64,000 nucleotides of DNA from Lepus europaeus (Eukaryota > Chordata > Mammalia > Lagomorpha > Leporidae): the NCBI RefSeq assembly GCF_033115175.1, contig NC_084827.1, positions 146,003,701 to 146,067,700 of the forward strand, in the 5' to 3' direction. The translations under genes and the position numbers were made by a program. The notes beneath the pieces were generated by a model that had not been told where the DNA came from, did no database searches, and worked only from the letters and a program-made list of their open reading frames with translations. Below, one piece after another: positions 50,555-59,586 of the stretch; positions within the stretch are counted from its first letter, which is position 1; every line of letters starts with the position of its first letter.

Positions 50555-50885
50555 TTTTTTTTTTTTTTGACAGGCAGAGTGGACAGTGAGAGAGAGAGAG
50601 AAAGACAGAGAGAAAGGTCTTCCTTTTCCATTGCCCCCCCCCCCAGTGGCTGCCACGGCCAGCACACCGCGCTGATCCAAAGCCAGGAGCCAGGTGCTTC
50701 TCCTGATCTCCCATGCGGGTGCAGGGCCCACGCACTTGGGCCATCCTCCACTGCACTCCCGGGCCACAGCAGAGAGCTGGACTGGAAGAGGAGCAACTGG
50801 GACAGAATCCGGCGCCCCAACCAGGACTAGAACCCGGGATGCCAGCACCACAGGAGGATTAGCCTATTGAGCCACAGTGCTGGCC
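50555..50885 (-). mobile_element. CSINE2, antisense, inside L1 ORF2
   Basis: 'tttgacaggcagagtggaca' to 'gagccacagtgctggcc'. agatttagat at 50545-50554 and 50886-50895. Contains an 11-C run. Confidence 0.93.
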
Positions 50886-51151
50886 AGATTTAGATCTTTA
50901 ATCCATGTTGAGCGGGGTTTTCTTGTGTAAGCTGTAAGGTAGGGGTCTTGCTTCATACTTCTGCATGTGGAAATTCTATTTTCCCAGCACCATTTGTTGA
51001 AGAGTTTTTCCTTGCTGCAGGGATTGTTTTTAGCTTCTTGGTCAAATATAAGTTAGTTGTAGATGTTTGGATTGATTTCTGTTGTTTCTATTCTGTTCCA
51101 TTGGTCTATCCATCTGTTTTTGTGTTATAACCGCCTTGTATTATAACTGTT

Positions 51152-51482
51152 TTGGGGACCAGTGCTGTGGTGTAATAGGTAAAGCTGCTGTCTACAGTGC
51201 CAGCATCCCATATGGTTCAAGTTCTGGGTGCTCCTTTTCTGATCCAGCTCTCTGCTATGGCCTGGGAAGGCAGTAGAAGAGAGCCCAAGTGCTTGGGCCC
51301 CTGCACCTGCGTGGGAAGACTTGGAGGAATCTCCTGGCCCCTGACTTTGGATGTGCTCAAGTCTGGCCATTGCAGCCAATTGGGGAATGCAACAGCATAT
51401 GGAAGACCTCTCTCTCTCTCCGCCTCTCCTTCTCTCTCTGTGTAACTTGAATTTCAAATAAATAGATAGATATTTTAAAAAA
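51152..51482 (+). mobile_element. CSINE inside L1 ORF2
   Basis: 'ggggaccagtgctgtggtgt' to 'tttcaaataaatagatagat'. aactgtttt on both sides. Confidence 0.92.
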
Positions 51483-52604
51483 CTGTTTTGATTATAACTT
51501 CCTTGTAGTATGTCTTGAAATCTGGCATTGTGATGCCTCTGGCTTTGTTTTTCTGGTATAAGATTGCTTTATCTATTCAAGGTCTCCTGTGTTTCCATAT
51601 GAATTCCAGCATCATTTTTTTCTAGATCTGAGAAGAATGTCTGGTATTTTGATTGTATTGCATTGAATGTAAATTGCTTTCACGAGAACAGATATTTTGA
51701 TGATATTGATTCTTCCAATCCATGAACATGGAAAATTTTTCCATTTTTTGTATTTCTTCTATTTCATTCTTTAATCTGTTATAATTCTCATTGTGGAGAT
51801 CTGTGACATCCATGTTTAAATTTATCCCAAACAGTTTGATTTTTTTTGTATCTATTGTGAATGGGACCAATCATAGAAGTTCATTCTCATCCTTGGCATT
51901 TTCTGTGTATTCAAAGTATGTTGGTTTTTGTGTATTGATTTTACATTCTGCTACTTTACCAAACTCTTCTATTAGTTCCAATAGTCTCTTGGTAGAGTCT
52001 TTTGGATCCCCTATTAATAGAATCATGTAATCTGCAAATAGGGGTAGTTTGACTTCCTCCTTCCCATTGATTTATTTTTCTTGCCTAATGGCTGTGACTA
52101 AAACTTCCAGTACTATGTTGAATAGCAATGATGAAATTGGTCTGTAGTTCCCTTTCTCTGTTGTACCTTTTCAGCTTTAGGAATTAGGGTGATGCTGGCT
52201 TCATAGAAAGAATTTGGGAGGATTACCTTCCTTTTAATTGTTTTAAATAACTTGAGAAAAAGTGGAGTTAGTTCTTCTTTAAATGTCTGGTAGAATTCAG
52301 CAGTGAAGCCATACAGTCCTGGGCTTTTCTTTGTTGGGAGGGTCTTTAGTAATGATTAAATTTCAATCTTGGTTATGGGTCTGTTTAGGTTTCCTGTGTC
52401 TTCATGGCTCAATTTGAGTAGTTTGTATGTGTCCAGGAATCTATCCATTTCTTCTAAGTTTCCCAGTTTGTTGCACACAGTTCTTTGTAGTAATTTCTGA
52501 TGATTCTTTTTATTTCTGTGGTGTCTCTTGTTACATTTCCTTTTTCATCTCTGATTTTATTGATTTGGGTCTGGAATGAAAAATGTTTACTTGTTACTGT
52601 GATT

Positions 52605-53293
52605 CATTTTTTTTTAAGATTTATTTTTGGCCTGCGCCATGGCTCAATAGGCTAATCCTCTGCCTGCGGCGCCGGTACCCCGGGTTCTAGTCCCGGTCGG
52701 GGCACCAGATTCTGTCCCGGTTGCCCCTCTTCCAGTCCAGCTCTCTGCTGTGGCCAGGGAAGGCAGTGGAGGATGGCCCAAGTCCTTGGGCCCTGCACCC
52801 GCATGGGAGACCAGGAGAAGCGCCTGGTTCCTGGCTTCGGATCAGCGCAGTGTGCCAGCCGCAGCGGTCATTAGAGGGTGAACCAACAGTAAAGGAAGAC
52901 CTTTCTCTCTCTCTCTCTCTCTCACTGTCCACTCTGCCTGTCAAAAATTAAAAAAAAAAAAAGATGTATTTTTATTTATTTGAAAGAGTTACAGAGAGAG
53001 GTAGAGCCAGAGAGAGAGAGAGAGAGAGAGGTCTTCCATCCACTGGTTAACTCCCCAAATGGCCACAATGGTCAGAGCTGACCTGAGCTGATCCAAAGCC
53101 AGGAGCCAGGAGCTTCTTCCTGGTCTCCCACTTGGGTGCAGGGGCCCAAGGACTTGGGCCATCCTCTGCTACTTTCCCAGGCCATAGCAGAGAGCTGGAT
53201 CGGAAGTGGAGCAGCCGGGTCTAACTGGCACCTATATGGGATGTCAGTGCTTCGGGCCAGGGCATTAACCCACTGTGCCACAGCACTGGCCCC
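52605..53293 (-). mobile_element. Antisense CSINE split by a CSINE2 in its tail
   Basis: Tail piece 52605-52628 and body 52963-53293 ('gaaagagttacagagagagg' to 'gccacagcactggcccc'). ctgtgattc flanks the whole block. Confidence 0.88.
52629..52962 (+). mobile_element. CSINE2 nested in an antisense CSINE tail
   Basis: 'ggcctgcgccatggctcaat' to 'ctgcctgtcaaaaattaaa'. aagat(t/g)tatttttg/a flanks it. Confidence 0.92.
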
Positions 53294-53749
53294 TGTGATT
53301 CTTTTCAATGTAAATAATTTATGCTTTCCTTCCCCAAATTTTCCTTTTAAAAATGCTTTTGTCAGTCAATTCCCATTGCTATTTAGTTCTGCTACTGGTC
53401 ATTGCAGGAGCTTATCCCAGGACTAGATTTTTTTGGTTTGTTTTTGTTTTGTTTTCTGGCTAGCATCTGCAGCAACTCAATGTAGTCCTTTATTTCAGAG
53501 ATCCCTCAGTCTCAAGAGTTTCTGTTTTATGAAGGGAGGAACTGGTGATCTTCTAGCTAGCCTTGGACAAGTCTGCCCTTTTAGGTACCAAATATCCTGC
53601 TGACTGTTTTTCCTTTGTGTGGATAACACCCTCCATAGCCCCAAAGAGAAGAGCCCAAAGTCCCATGCGGTGAATATATCCAGCTCAAAGTCCAAGCTCT
53701 GCAGGTGTTTCCCTGGTTTTCTTCATCAGGCTCAGATATGACTCATTTT
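53294..53749. other. Unclassified intergenic sequence
   Basis: T-rich (several TTTTG repeats at 53430-53455), between two antisense SINEs. It is not clearly part of the neighbouring L1, whose flanking duplication ends at 52584. Confidence 0.3.
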
Positions 53750-54094
53750 AAAAAAAAAAGATGTGTTTTATTTATTTGCAAGACAGAGTTACAGAGAGCG
53801 GTAGAGCCAGAGAGAGAGATAGAGAGGTCTGCCATCCACTAGTTCACTCCCCAAATGACCACAATGGCCAGACCTGAGCCCATGCGAAGCCAGGAGCCAG
53901 GAGTTTCTTCTGGGTCTCCCACATGGGTGCAGGGGCCCTAGGACTTGGGCCATCTTCCACTGCTTTGCCAGGCAGAGAAGCTGAATCAGAAGTGGAGCTG
54001 GATTGGAAGTGGAGAGCCAGGATTTGAACCGGCACCTGTATGGATGCTGGCGCTCCAGGCGGCAGCTTTGCCCACTGTGCCACAGTGCTAGCCC
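53750..54094 (-). mobile_element. CSINE, antisense
   Basis: 'tttgcaagacagagttacag' to 'gccacagtgctagcccc'. Confidence 0.9.
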
Positions 54095-54424
54095 CTACAA
54101 CATAGGTTTTTACACAAGAAAAATAAAGTAAATTGAGCTTTTTTTTTTGAATAGTGTACATTTTAGAGTATTCATATAATTCCCCCTAACACCATAGAAT
54201 GTTTAAGTATAAAAGACATCTGAATAGTTGTATCATTTTGAATTTGAGGTTTGAAGTTAAGAAGACAATATTTAAAATACTTGTCAGAGGAGATAAGATA
54301 TACATATAATTCATGTTAAGTATTAATCTCTATAAGCCACCAAAACAAGAGCTCTGTTAAGATAATCTGTAATTCATCTTTTTTTTTGGGGGGGGGGACA
54401 GATAATAATATGTAAGAGATCTGA

Positions 54425-54770
54425 GTGACTTTGAATATGCATCCTCTCTGCTTGGAATGTCTTTTTCTGGCTATCTTCACATCTCGTTCCTGTGTCTCCC
54501 CCACCCTCCTTCACTTTAATGTTGCCTTCTCAATGAGTCTTTTTCTAATCATGCTGGAACACCTTAGTCCCCTGCCCTGTTTTTTTTTTTTTTTCTCTCT
54601 ATAGCACCTACTATTAGATAATAAACTAGCTGCTTATTTTGTTTCCTCTCACTAGAACGTAAGTTCTGTGAAGTATGAACAATTTTTTTTTGACTCCTCA
54701 TATCCATAGTACCTGTAGGAATGCCTGGCACAGATAAGACACTCGAATATTCGATGAATACGTGAAAGAT
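54425..54770 (+). mobile_element. LINE-2 3' end fragment
   Basis: 'tgcttggaatgtctttttct' and later 'gtaagttctgtgaag', 'catagtacctgtaggaatgc' and 'ctggcacagataagacactc' follow the L2 3' terminus. Ancient and diverged. Confidence 0.65.
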
Positions 54771-54846
54771 GTGCACCATTGACCACATCCCTTCCTGTGA
54801 CTGGATTTATAGGACCTCTTCTGGGGTGGTTTTAGAGACCATCAGG

Positions 54847-55210
54847 ATGGCCCAGCATTTGACACATGCCTTCCTACAGTACAGCCTCTACTGTCTCAAA
54901 CCCCTGGTCATAGAAGCATTCGCCATCACACTGAGAAGGTTGGGAAACACCAATCTGCCCGTGTCATATCCCCAGGCACATTTTGCGGAGCTTTGAGACC
55001 TAAACTCCTGATAAAATTGTCGAATATGAAAAACACCTGGCAACGGGGCCTGTGGTGGTCCCAGGTGTGCTAAATGTGTCTGTGACAGGATCAAGCGTGC
55101 TTTCCTTGGTGGGGGTAGGAGGGCAGAAAATTATCTGAAAGTGTTGAAGGTGCAAGCAAGGGGTCAGAAAGCTAAACAAAAAATGAAGATTTTTGAGTCA
55201 TTAAAAAATT
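54847..55210 (+). pseudogene. RPL34: Processed pseudogene of ribosomal protein L34
   Basis: Starts ATGGCCCAGCATTTGACACA, close to the RPL34 start region, and ends with tgtgctaaatgtgtctgtga plus caggatcaagcgtgctttcc, gtgttgaaggtgcaagcaag, gtcagaaagctaaacaaaaa and the 3' UTR word 'tttttgagtcattaaaaa'. Intron-free, with several frameshifts and in-frame stops (for example TGA at 54993) and a lost terminator (AAC for AAT in CTAAATAA). An old retrocopy made by L1 machinery; non-functional. Confidence 0.85.
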
Positions 55211-55411
55211 TTAAAATAGACATGTGGGAAAACTCTGAGCAGAATTACCTTTTGGTAATGTCAGTAGATCTTTAAAAAAAAAAAAAACCCTGGAGACTCT
55301 ACTAGCCCCCTTGAAATAATTTAATCTTATTCATTATTTTTATGAGATCTCTACTATTGTGCCAGACACTGGACTAATACTGGGGATTTGGTGACAATTT
55401 ATTCTTTTCTT

Positions 55412-55600
55412 AAAGATTTATGTATGTATTTATTTATCACAAGGGCCCAAACACCTGCATTTTCTTCTGCTTTTCCCAGGATATTACTAGGGAGTTGGAA
55501 TGGAGGTAGAGCAGCTGTGACATGAACAAGTGCCCTTATGGGGAGCTGGAAACACAGGCAGCAGCTTCACTGGCTTAGCTCCTATACCTGCCCTGGGTGA
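55412..55600 (-). mobile_element. CSINE, antisense, large internal deletion
   Basis: Tail 'taaagatttatgtatgtatt' jumps to 'aagggcccaaacacctgcat'. It splits an older repeat, with ggtgacaa on both sides. Confidence 0.75.
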
Positions 55601-56106
55601 CAAACTTTTATAGAGATCCTATGAACTTGGGTGGAGCTTTTGGAGGACAGAAGAGTCATGTTTCTTATGTTTGTCATTTCACCATGTCAGACCCCCAGTA
55701 AATTATCAGCCCTTCTGGGTATCTATACTTTCTCATATCCTCCTCTTAATACTTTGTGCTGTCTCCCCTTGACCTAGTACTTTAAGAATGTATTAAAACA
55801 CTTACTTTTTCCTTGCAATGGGGAATTTCCAGACAATTACTTGTATTTGGCCAAGATCCAAATCCACAGAGTCAGATCTTAAACCCTAACTAAAACATCA
55901 TATTAAGATGATTATGTAAAGGGCATTGTGCAAGGACAGATTTTTAGGAGACACCATGGTAAAGCTGTTTCACAATGAATAGGTGATTCTGTTTCATTTT
56001 GGGAAAAGGACACAAGGCCTTAAGTACAAAGACAATAATTTTTGTAAATAAAGATTTTTTTAAAACAAATCCTATCATCAGTGGTCCTTTTCCCTATTTT
56101 CTTTTC
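55599..56106. other. Unclassified intergenic sequence
   Basis: AT-rich, no gene or repeat identified. Confidence 0.3.
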
Positions 56107-56391
56107 TTTTAAGATTTATTTATTTATTTGAAAATCAGAGTTACAGAGGGGCAGTGGCAGAGACAGAGAGGTCTTCCATCCACTGGCTCACTCCCCAAAT
56201 GGCTGCAATGACTGGAGCTGGGCCCATCTGAAGCCAGGAGCTTCTTCTGGGTCTCCCACATAGGCTCAGGGGCCCAAGGACTTGGGCCATCTGCTACTGC
56301 TTTCCCAGGCCACAGCAGAGAGCTGGAGTAGAAGTCGAGCAGCCAGGACTGCAAGTGGTAGCTTAACCCACTGAACCACAGCACTGGCCCC
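56107..56391 (-). mobile_element. CSINE, antisense
   Basis: 'tttgaaaatcagagttacag' to 'aaccacagcactggcccc'. Immediately followed by another antisense copy. Confidence 0.88.
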
Positions 56392-56672
56392 AAGATTTAC
56401 TTATTTATTTGAAAGGCACAGTTACACAGAGAGAGAAGGAGAAAGAGAGAGAGAGTGAGAATGTTCCATCTGTCAGTTCATTCCTCAGATGGCCGCAATG
56501 ACTGGGGCTGGGCCAGGCCAAAGCCAGGAACTCCTGTGTAGGTACAGCAGCCCAAACACTCGAGACATCTTCCACTGGTTTCCTAGGCCATTAGCAAGGA
56601 GATGGATTAGAAGTGGGGCAGCCAGTACTGCAGGTGGTGGCTTAACCCACTGAGCCACATTGCTGGCCCCAA
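56392..56672 (-). mobile_element. CSINE, antisense, head-to-tail with the previous one
   Basis: 'aagatttacttatttatttg' to 'gccacattgctggcccc'. Confidence 0.86.
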
Positions 56673-56724
56673 GGAAAAGAATTTTGCTACCTGTGGACAT
56701 CGATTCATTTTTAAGAATTATTTA

Positions 56725-57066
56725 GGGGCTGGCACTGTGATGCAGTGGGTTAAAGCACCAGTCTGCAGCGCTGCATCCCATATGGGCACCGGTTCAAATC
56801 CCAGCTGCTCCACTTTTGATCTAACTCTCTGGTATGGCCTGGAAAAGTAGTGGAGGATGGCCCCAGTCCTGGGGCCCTTGCACCCACATGGGAGACCAGG
56901 AAGAAGCTCCTGACTCCTAGTTTCAGATCAGCTCAGGTCTGGCTGCTGCAGTCATTTGGGGAGTGAACTAGTGAAATGGAAAACCTCCCTCTGTCTCTCT
57001 GTCTCTCTCTCTGGCTCCGCCTCTCTCTGTAACTCTTTCAAGTAAATAAAATAAGTCTTTTTTAAA
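56725..57066 (+). mobile_element. CSINE
   Basis: 'ggggctggcactgtgatgca' to 'tcaagtaaataaaataagtc'. Confidence 0.9.
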
Positions 57067-57539
57067 AAAGAATTGTTTAATGAGATTCTATTTCATGACT
57101 AGTACAGCATAATGCTCCATATAGACACAAGTAAATGTAAAATACAGACCCGTCTCTAGCTGATGTTAAGGATTCTAAATAGAAAAACATTGTGAAGTTA
57201 AAGAATACTATAGAGAAATAGAACTCCCATCTCATCCACCTATGCCCCCTCTCAGTGAAGCTGTTTTGATTTCTCTAGCCTCTCTGATCACACTGGATTA
57301 TAGCCTAGGTGTAATCAACCCTGCTCCTGTCTTTACCCTAGATTCCTCTACCCCTTTGTTACCAGAGACAGCTGTGTCAGAGTTCTTGTTGTCTCTGCAC
57401 AAGAAAAGAATTCCACATGTGAGAAAGTAGCAGTAAACATGACAGTGAAGTTTAACCAAAAGAATACACTTGACAGACCAGCTGGGCATCTCAGGAAAGA
57501 ACTAAGAGCCCACTCTGCTTTAGACTGCAGGGTTTTGTT
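57067..57539. other. Unclassified intergenic sequence
   Basis: No SINE and no supported gene. A 62-codon + frame at 57242-57430 has no recognisable motif. Confidence 0.3.
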
Positions 57540-57812
57540 TTAATATTTATTTGTTTGAAAGGCAGAGTAACAGAGAGAGAGGGAGAGAGATCTTCCATGG
57601 GCCAGGCCCAAGCCAGGAGCTCGCAACTCCATTCAGGTCTCTCAAGTGGGCAGCAGGGGCCCAGGTACTCAGGCCATCGGCTGCTGCTTTTCCCAGGCAC
57701 ATTAGTAGGGAGTTGGATCAGAATGGAGCAGCCAGGACTAGAAGTAGTGTTTATATGGGATGCCCAGGTCGCAGGCAGCCGTTTAACTCCCTGAGCCACA
57801 ACGTCAGCCCCT
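57540..57812 (-). mobile_element. CSINE, antisense
   Basis: 'atttgtttgaaaggcagagt' to 'gagccacaacgtcagcccc'. The target-side middle 'ccgctggttcactccc' is deleted. Confidence 0.85.
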
Positions 57813-58326
57813 GGACTGGAGTTCTAAAGATGTGAGTCTGGTCCACCATTTTTCCTTCCCCCTTCTTCTTTTAGGATATTGCTTAGTGGAGGGGCTTTCT
57901 GGCCATGGAATTCATAAAATTCCTCCCAGGACTCTACCAGTACAGGGCTATTGGTTCTCATAGCCCCCTTTGGAGCAGGCTAGACAAGATTCCCCTAAGC
58001 TGCCCCAGGGAGAGGGCTGGGACCACTATAAGGTTATGGAACAAGGGCAAGACTTTTGATGCACAAATGCTGGTTCTCTTCCAAAGCTTACTTCCACATT
58101 TCTTCCCTCATTCAGCCACAGAAAAATTCAGCCCCTTGCACACACATAAGTTAATGTCTACCTGGATACCTAATCCCTTGATTTTCCCTCTCTTTATTAA
58201 TCTCTTTATTTGTTGACTGTTATTCGGTCAAGGATTTCCTTTCCTCCTGATCCCAGGCTTTAGAGTTGCTGGAGAAAATCAAGTCGCTGGGTGTTCATAA
58301 TTTTGAGCAGGCTGCGATGTAATATT

Positions 58327-58604
58327 TTGTTGTTGTTGTGTTTTAATTTCTCAAATGTTTCATGTTTTTATTTAGCTTTCTGACTCCATACTTGTGCCTT
58401 CAACACTTGCACTGCTCCTCCATAAGGAAAACATGCTTGATCCTGTCGCAGACACATTTAACACACATGGAGCCACCAAAGACACTGCTGACATGGGTTT
58501 TCGTTTTAGACAACCTCATCAGAACTTTTAGGTCTCCCAGCTCGAACCCCTCGAAGTTTGGGCACACGCCATAGGCAGAGTTTGGTGCCTTCCCAATGCA
58601 ATGT
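58327..58604 (-). pseudogene. RPL34: 5'-truncated RPL34 retrocopy
   Basis: The - strand reads TTGGGAAGGCACCAAACTCT, GTGTGCCCAAACTTCGAGGG, GTTCTGATGAGGTTGTCTAA, TGTGTTAAATGTGTCTGCGA, GTCAGAAAGCTAAATAAAAA, then an A/C-rich tail. It covers about the second half of RPL34 with the normal stop retained, but it has a premature stop (GTGTTGA region) and no start. Direct repeat ATGTAATATT (58317-58326 and 58918-58927) flanks it together with the adjacent SINE. It is a different copy from the one at 54.8 kb, in opposite orientation. Confidence 0.85.
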
Positions 58605-58642
<38 letters not shown>

Positions 58643-58914
58643 GCTCATCCATTTGAAAGGCAAAGTTACAGAGAGGCAGAGGCAGAGAGAGAGAGAGGTC
58701 TGTCTTCCGTTGGTTCACTCCCCAGATGGCTGCAACAGCAGGAGCTGCGCCGACCCTAAGCCAGGGGCCAGGTGCTTCTTCCCGGTCTCCCATGCGGGTG
58801 CAGGGGCCCAAGCACTTGGGCCATCTTCTACTGCTTTCGCCGGGCCCAGCAGAGAGCCAGATCGGGTGTGGAGCAGCGTCCATATGGGATGCCGGCACTG
58901 CAGGCGGCAGCCCC
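58605..58914 (-). mobile_element. CSINE, antisense, 5'-truncated, next to RPL34 retrocopy
   Basis: A 29-base T run (A-tail) then 'tttgaaaggcaaagttacag'. It stops at 'ctgcaggcggcagccc' before the SINE head. tacattg (- strand) lies on both sides. Confidence 0.9.
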
Positions 58915-59129
58915 TCAATGTAATATTAATAGGAAATCTGCACGTAGGTCTTGGGAAGTCAGGAAGTATATTATACTAATTATATTGACAGGGAGACCTC
59001 GAGATCATTTTAAAGAACTGCAGTAAATACGGGAGACATTTGCATACATACATCAGAAAGAAATCTGTGCTAAAAATCAGGTTGCAGAAGAGAACGGCCA
59101 GGAGTGCTCGTAAACACAGTGACAGTCCA

Positions 59130-59541
59130 GTTCTCACTCTGACGCCCTCGCTTCCAGGCAATTTTTCTCTTTAGAACTGCGCACGGTCAGGCTGCGAAAA
59201 AACTCAGTTCCGCCCCTAAGACATCTCGCGATATTTTGAGGTCCCACCTTCCGCCCCCTACGGCGGGAACACTCCGGAAGTGGCCGCACTCTATGCAGCA
59301 GCCAGCTGCCGGAAGTGACGTCACTCTCCCAGAATCCTTGGAGAAGGAGAAGCGGGTTCCTGCGTTCCACATGCAGCACAGCGTGGAACCTCCGCGTCAC
59401 GCGGTGTGATTCTGCGGGAGACGTGCGCCTTTGTGCTTTGCCAGCCGCAGCCTAGCGCGCTTTTTGGGGGCCGCGCGTTGGTTCTCGTGCATTGCTGTAA
59501 AGCCCGTGGCGGGCCGTGCGGCCCCCTGACCCGGCTTCACC
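59130..59541 (+). promoter_or_regulatory. NOP58: NOP58 promoter and 5' UTR (ETS, CRE, TCTCGCGA)
   Basis: CpG-rich sequence with TCTCGCGA at 59224-59231, two CCGGAAGT ETS sites at 59274-59281 and 59309-59316, and a perfect CRE palindrome TGACGTCA at 59316-59323 that shares a base with the second ETS site. No TATA box. This mix is typical of growth-linked housekeeping and ribosome-biogenesis promoters. The transcription start is not directly visible and is probably 59400-59500. The ATG context is TTCACCATGT with A at -3. Confidence 0.75.
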
Positions 59542-59586
59542 ATGTTGGTGCTGTTTGAAACATCGGTCGGCTACGCCATCTTTAAG
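59542..59586 (+). CDS. NOP58: NOP58 exon 1 (residues 1-15)
   Basis: ATG at 59542 opens MLVLFETSVGYAIFK, the conserved N-terminus of NOP58, then donor AAG|GTAGGT (phase 0). NOP58 is a core protein of box C/D snoRNPs (with NOP56, fibrillarin and SNU13/15.5K) that guide 2'-O-methylation of rRNA in the nucleolus. The NOP5 N-terminal domain seen here contacts fibrillarin. Only exon 1 lies in the window. I found no match for the expected second exon (beginning V-L-N-E-K-K) before 64000, so intron 1 exceeds 4.4 kb. Confidence 0.96.

Larger units (their letters stand above)
47864..52584 (-). mobile_element. 5'-truncated LINE-1, antisense, with intact TSD
   Basis: Read on the - strand, ORF2 C-terminal half (about 52571 down to 49510) runs into the rabbit-type L1 3' UTR (to about 47877). 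On the + strand characteristic antisense words include 'cagcatgatgttttccagat', 'gctattgtgaattcagcttc' and 'ttgatttgcatttccctgac'. A 13-bp direct repeat, tggaatgaaaaat, flanks it at 47864-47876 and 52572-52584. Four SINEs are nested inside (47938-48243, 49023-49376, 50555-50885, 51152-51482). ORF2 is broken by many stops, so the element is dead. Confidence 0.85.

Noticed and set aside
49509-52030. Frames of 60-83 codons on either strand
   Set aside because: Lie in the dead antisense L1 and its nested SINEs.
54769-54996. 75-codon + frame
   Set aside because: Runs through the 5' part of the RPL34 retrocopy after frameshifts; no independent gene.
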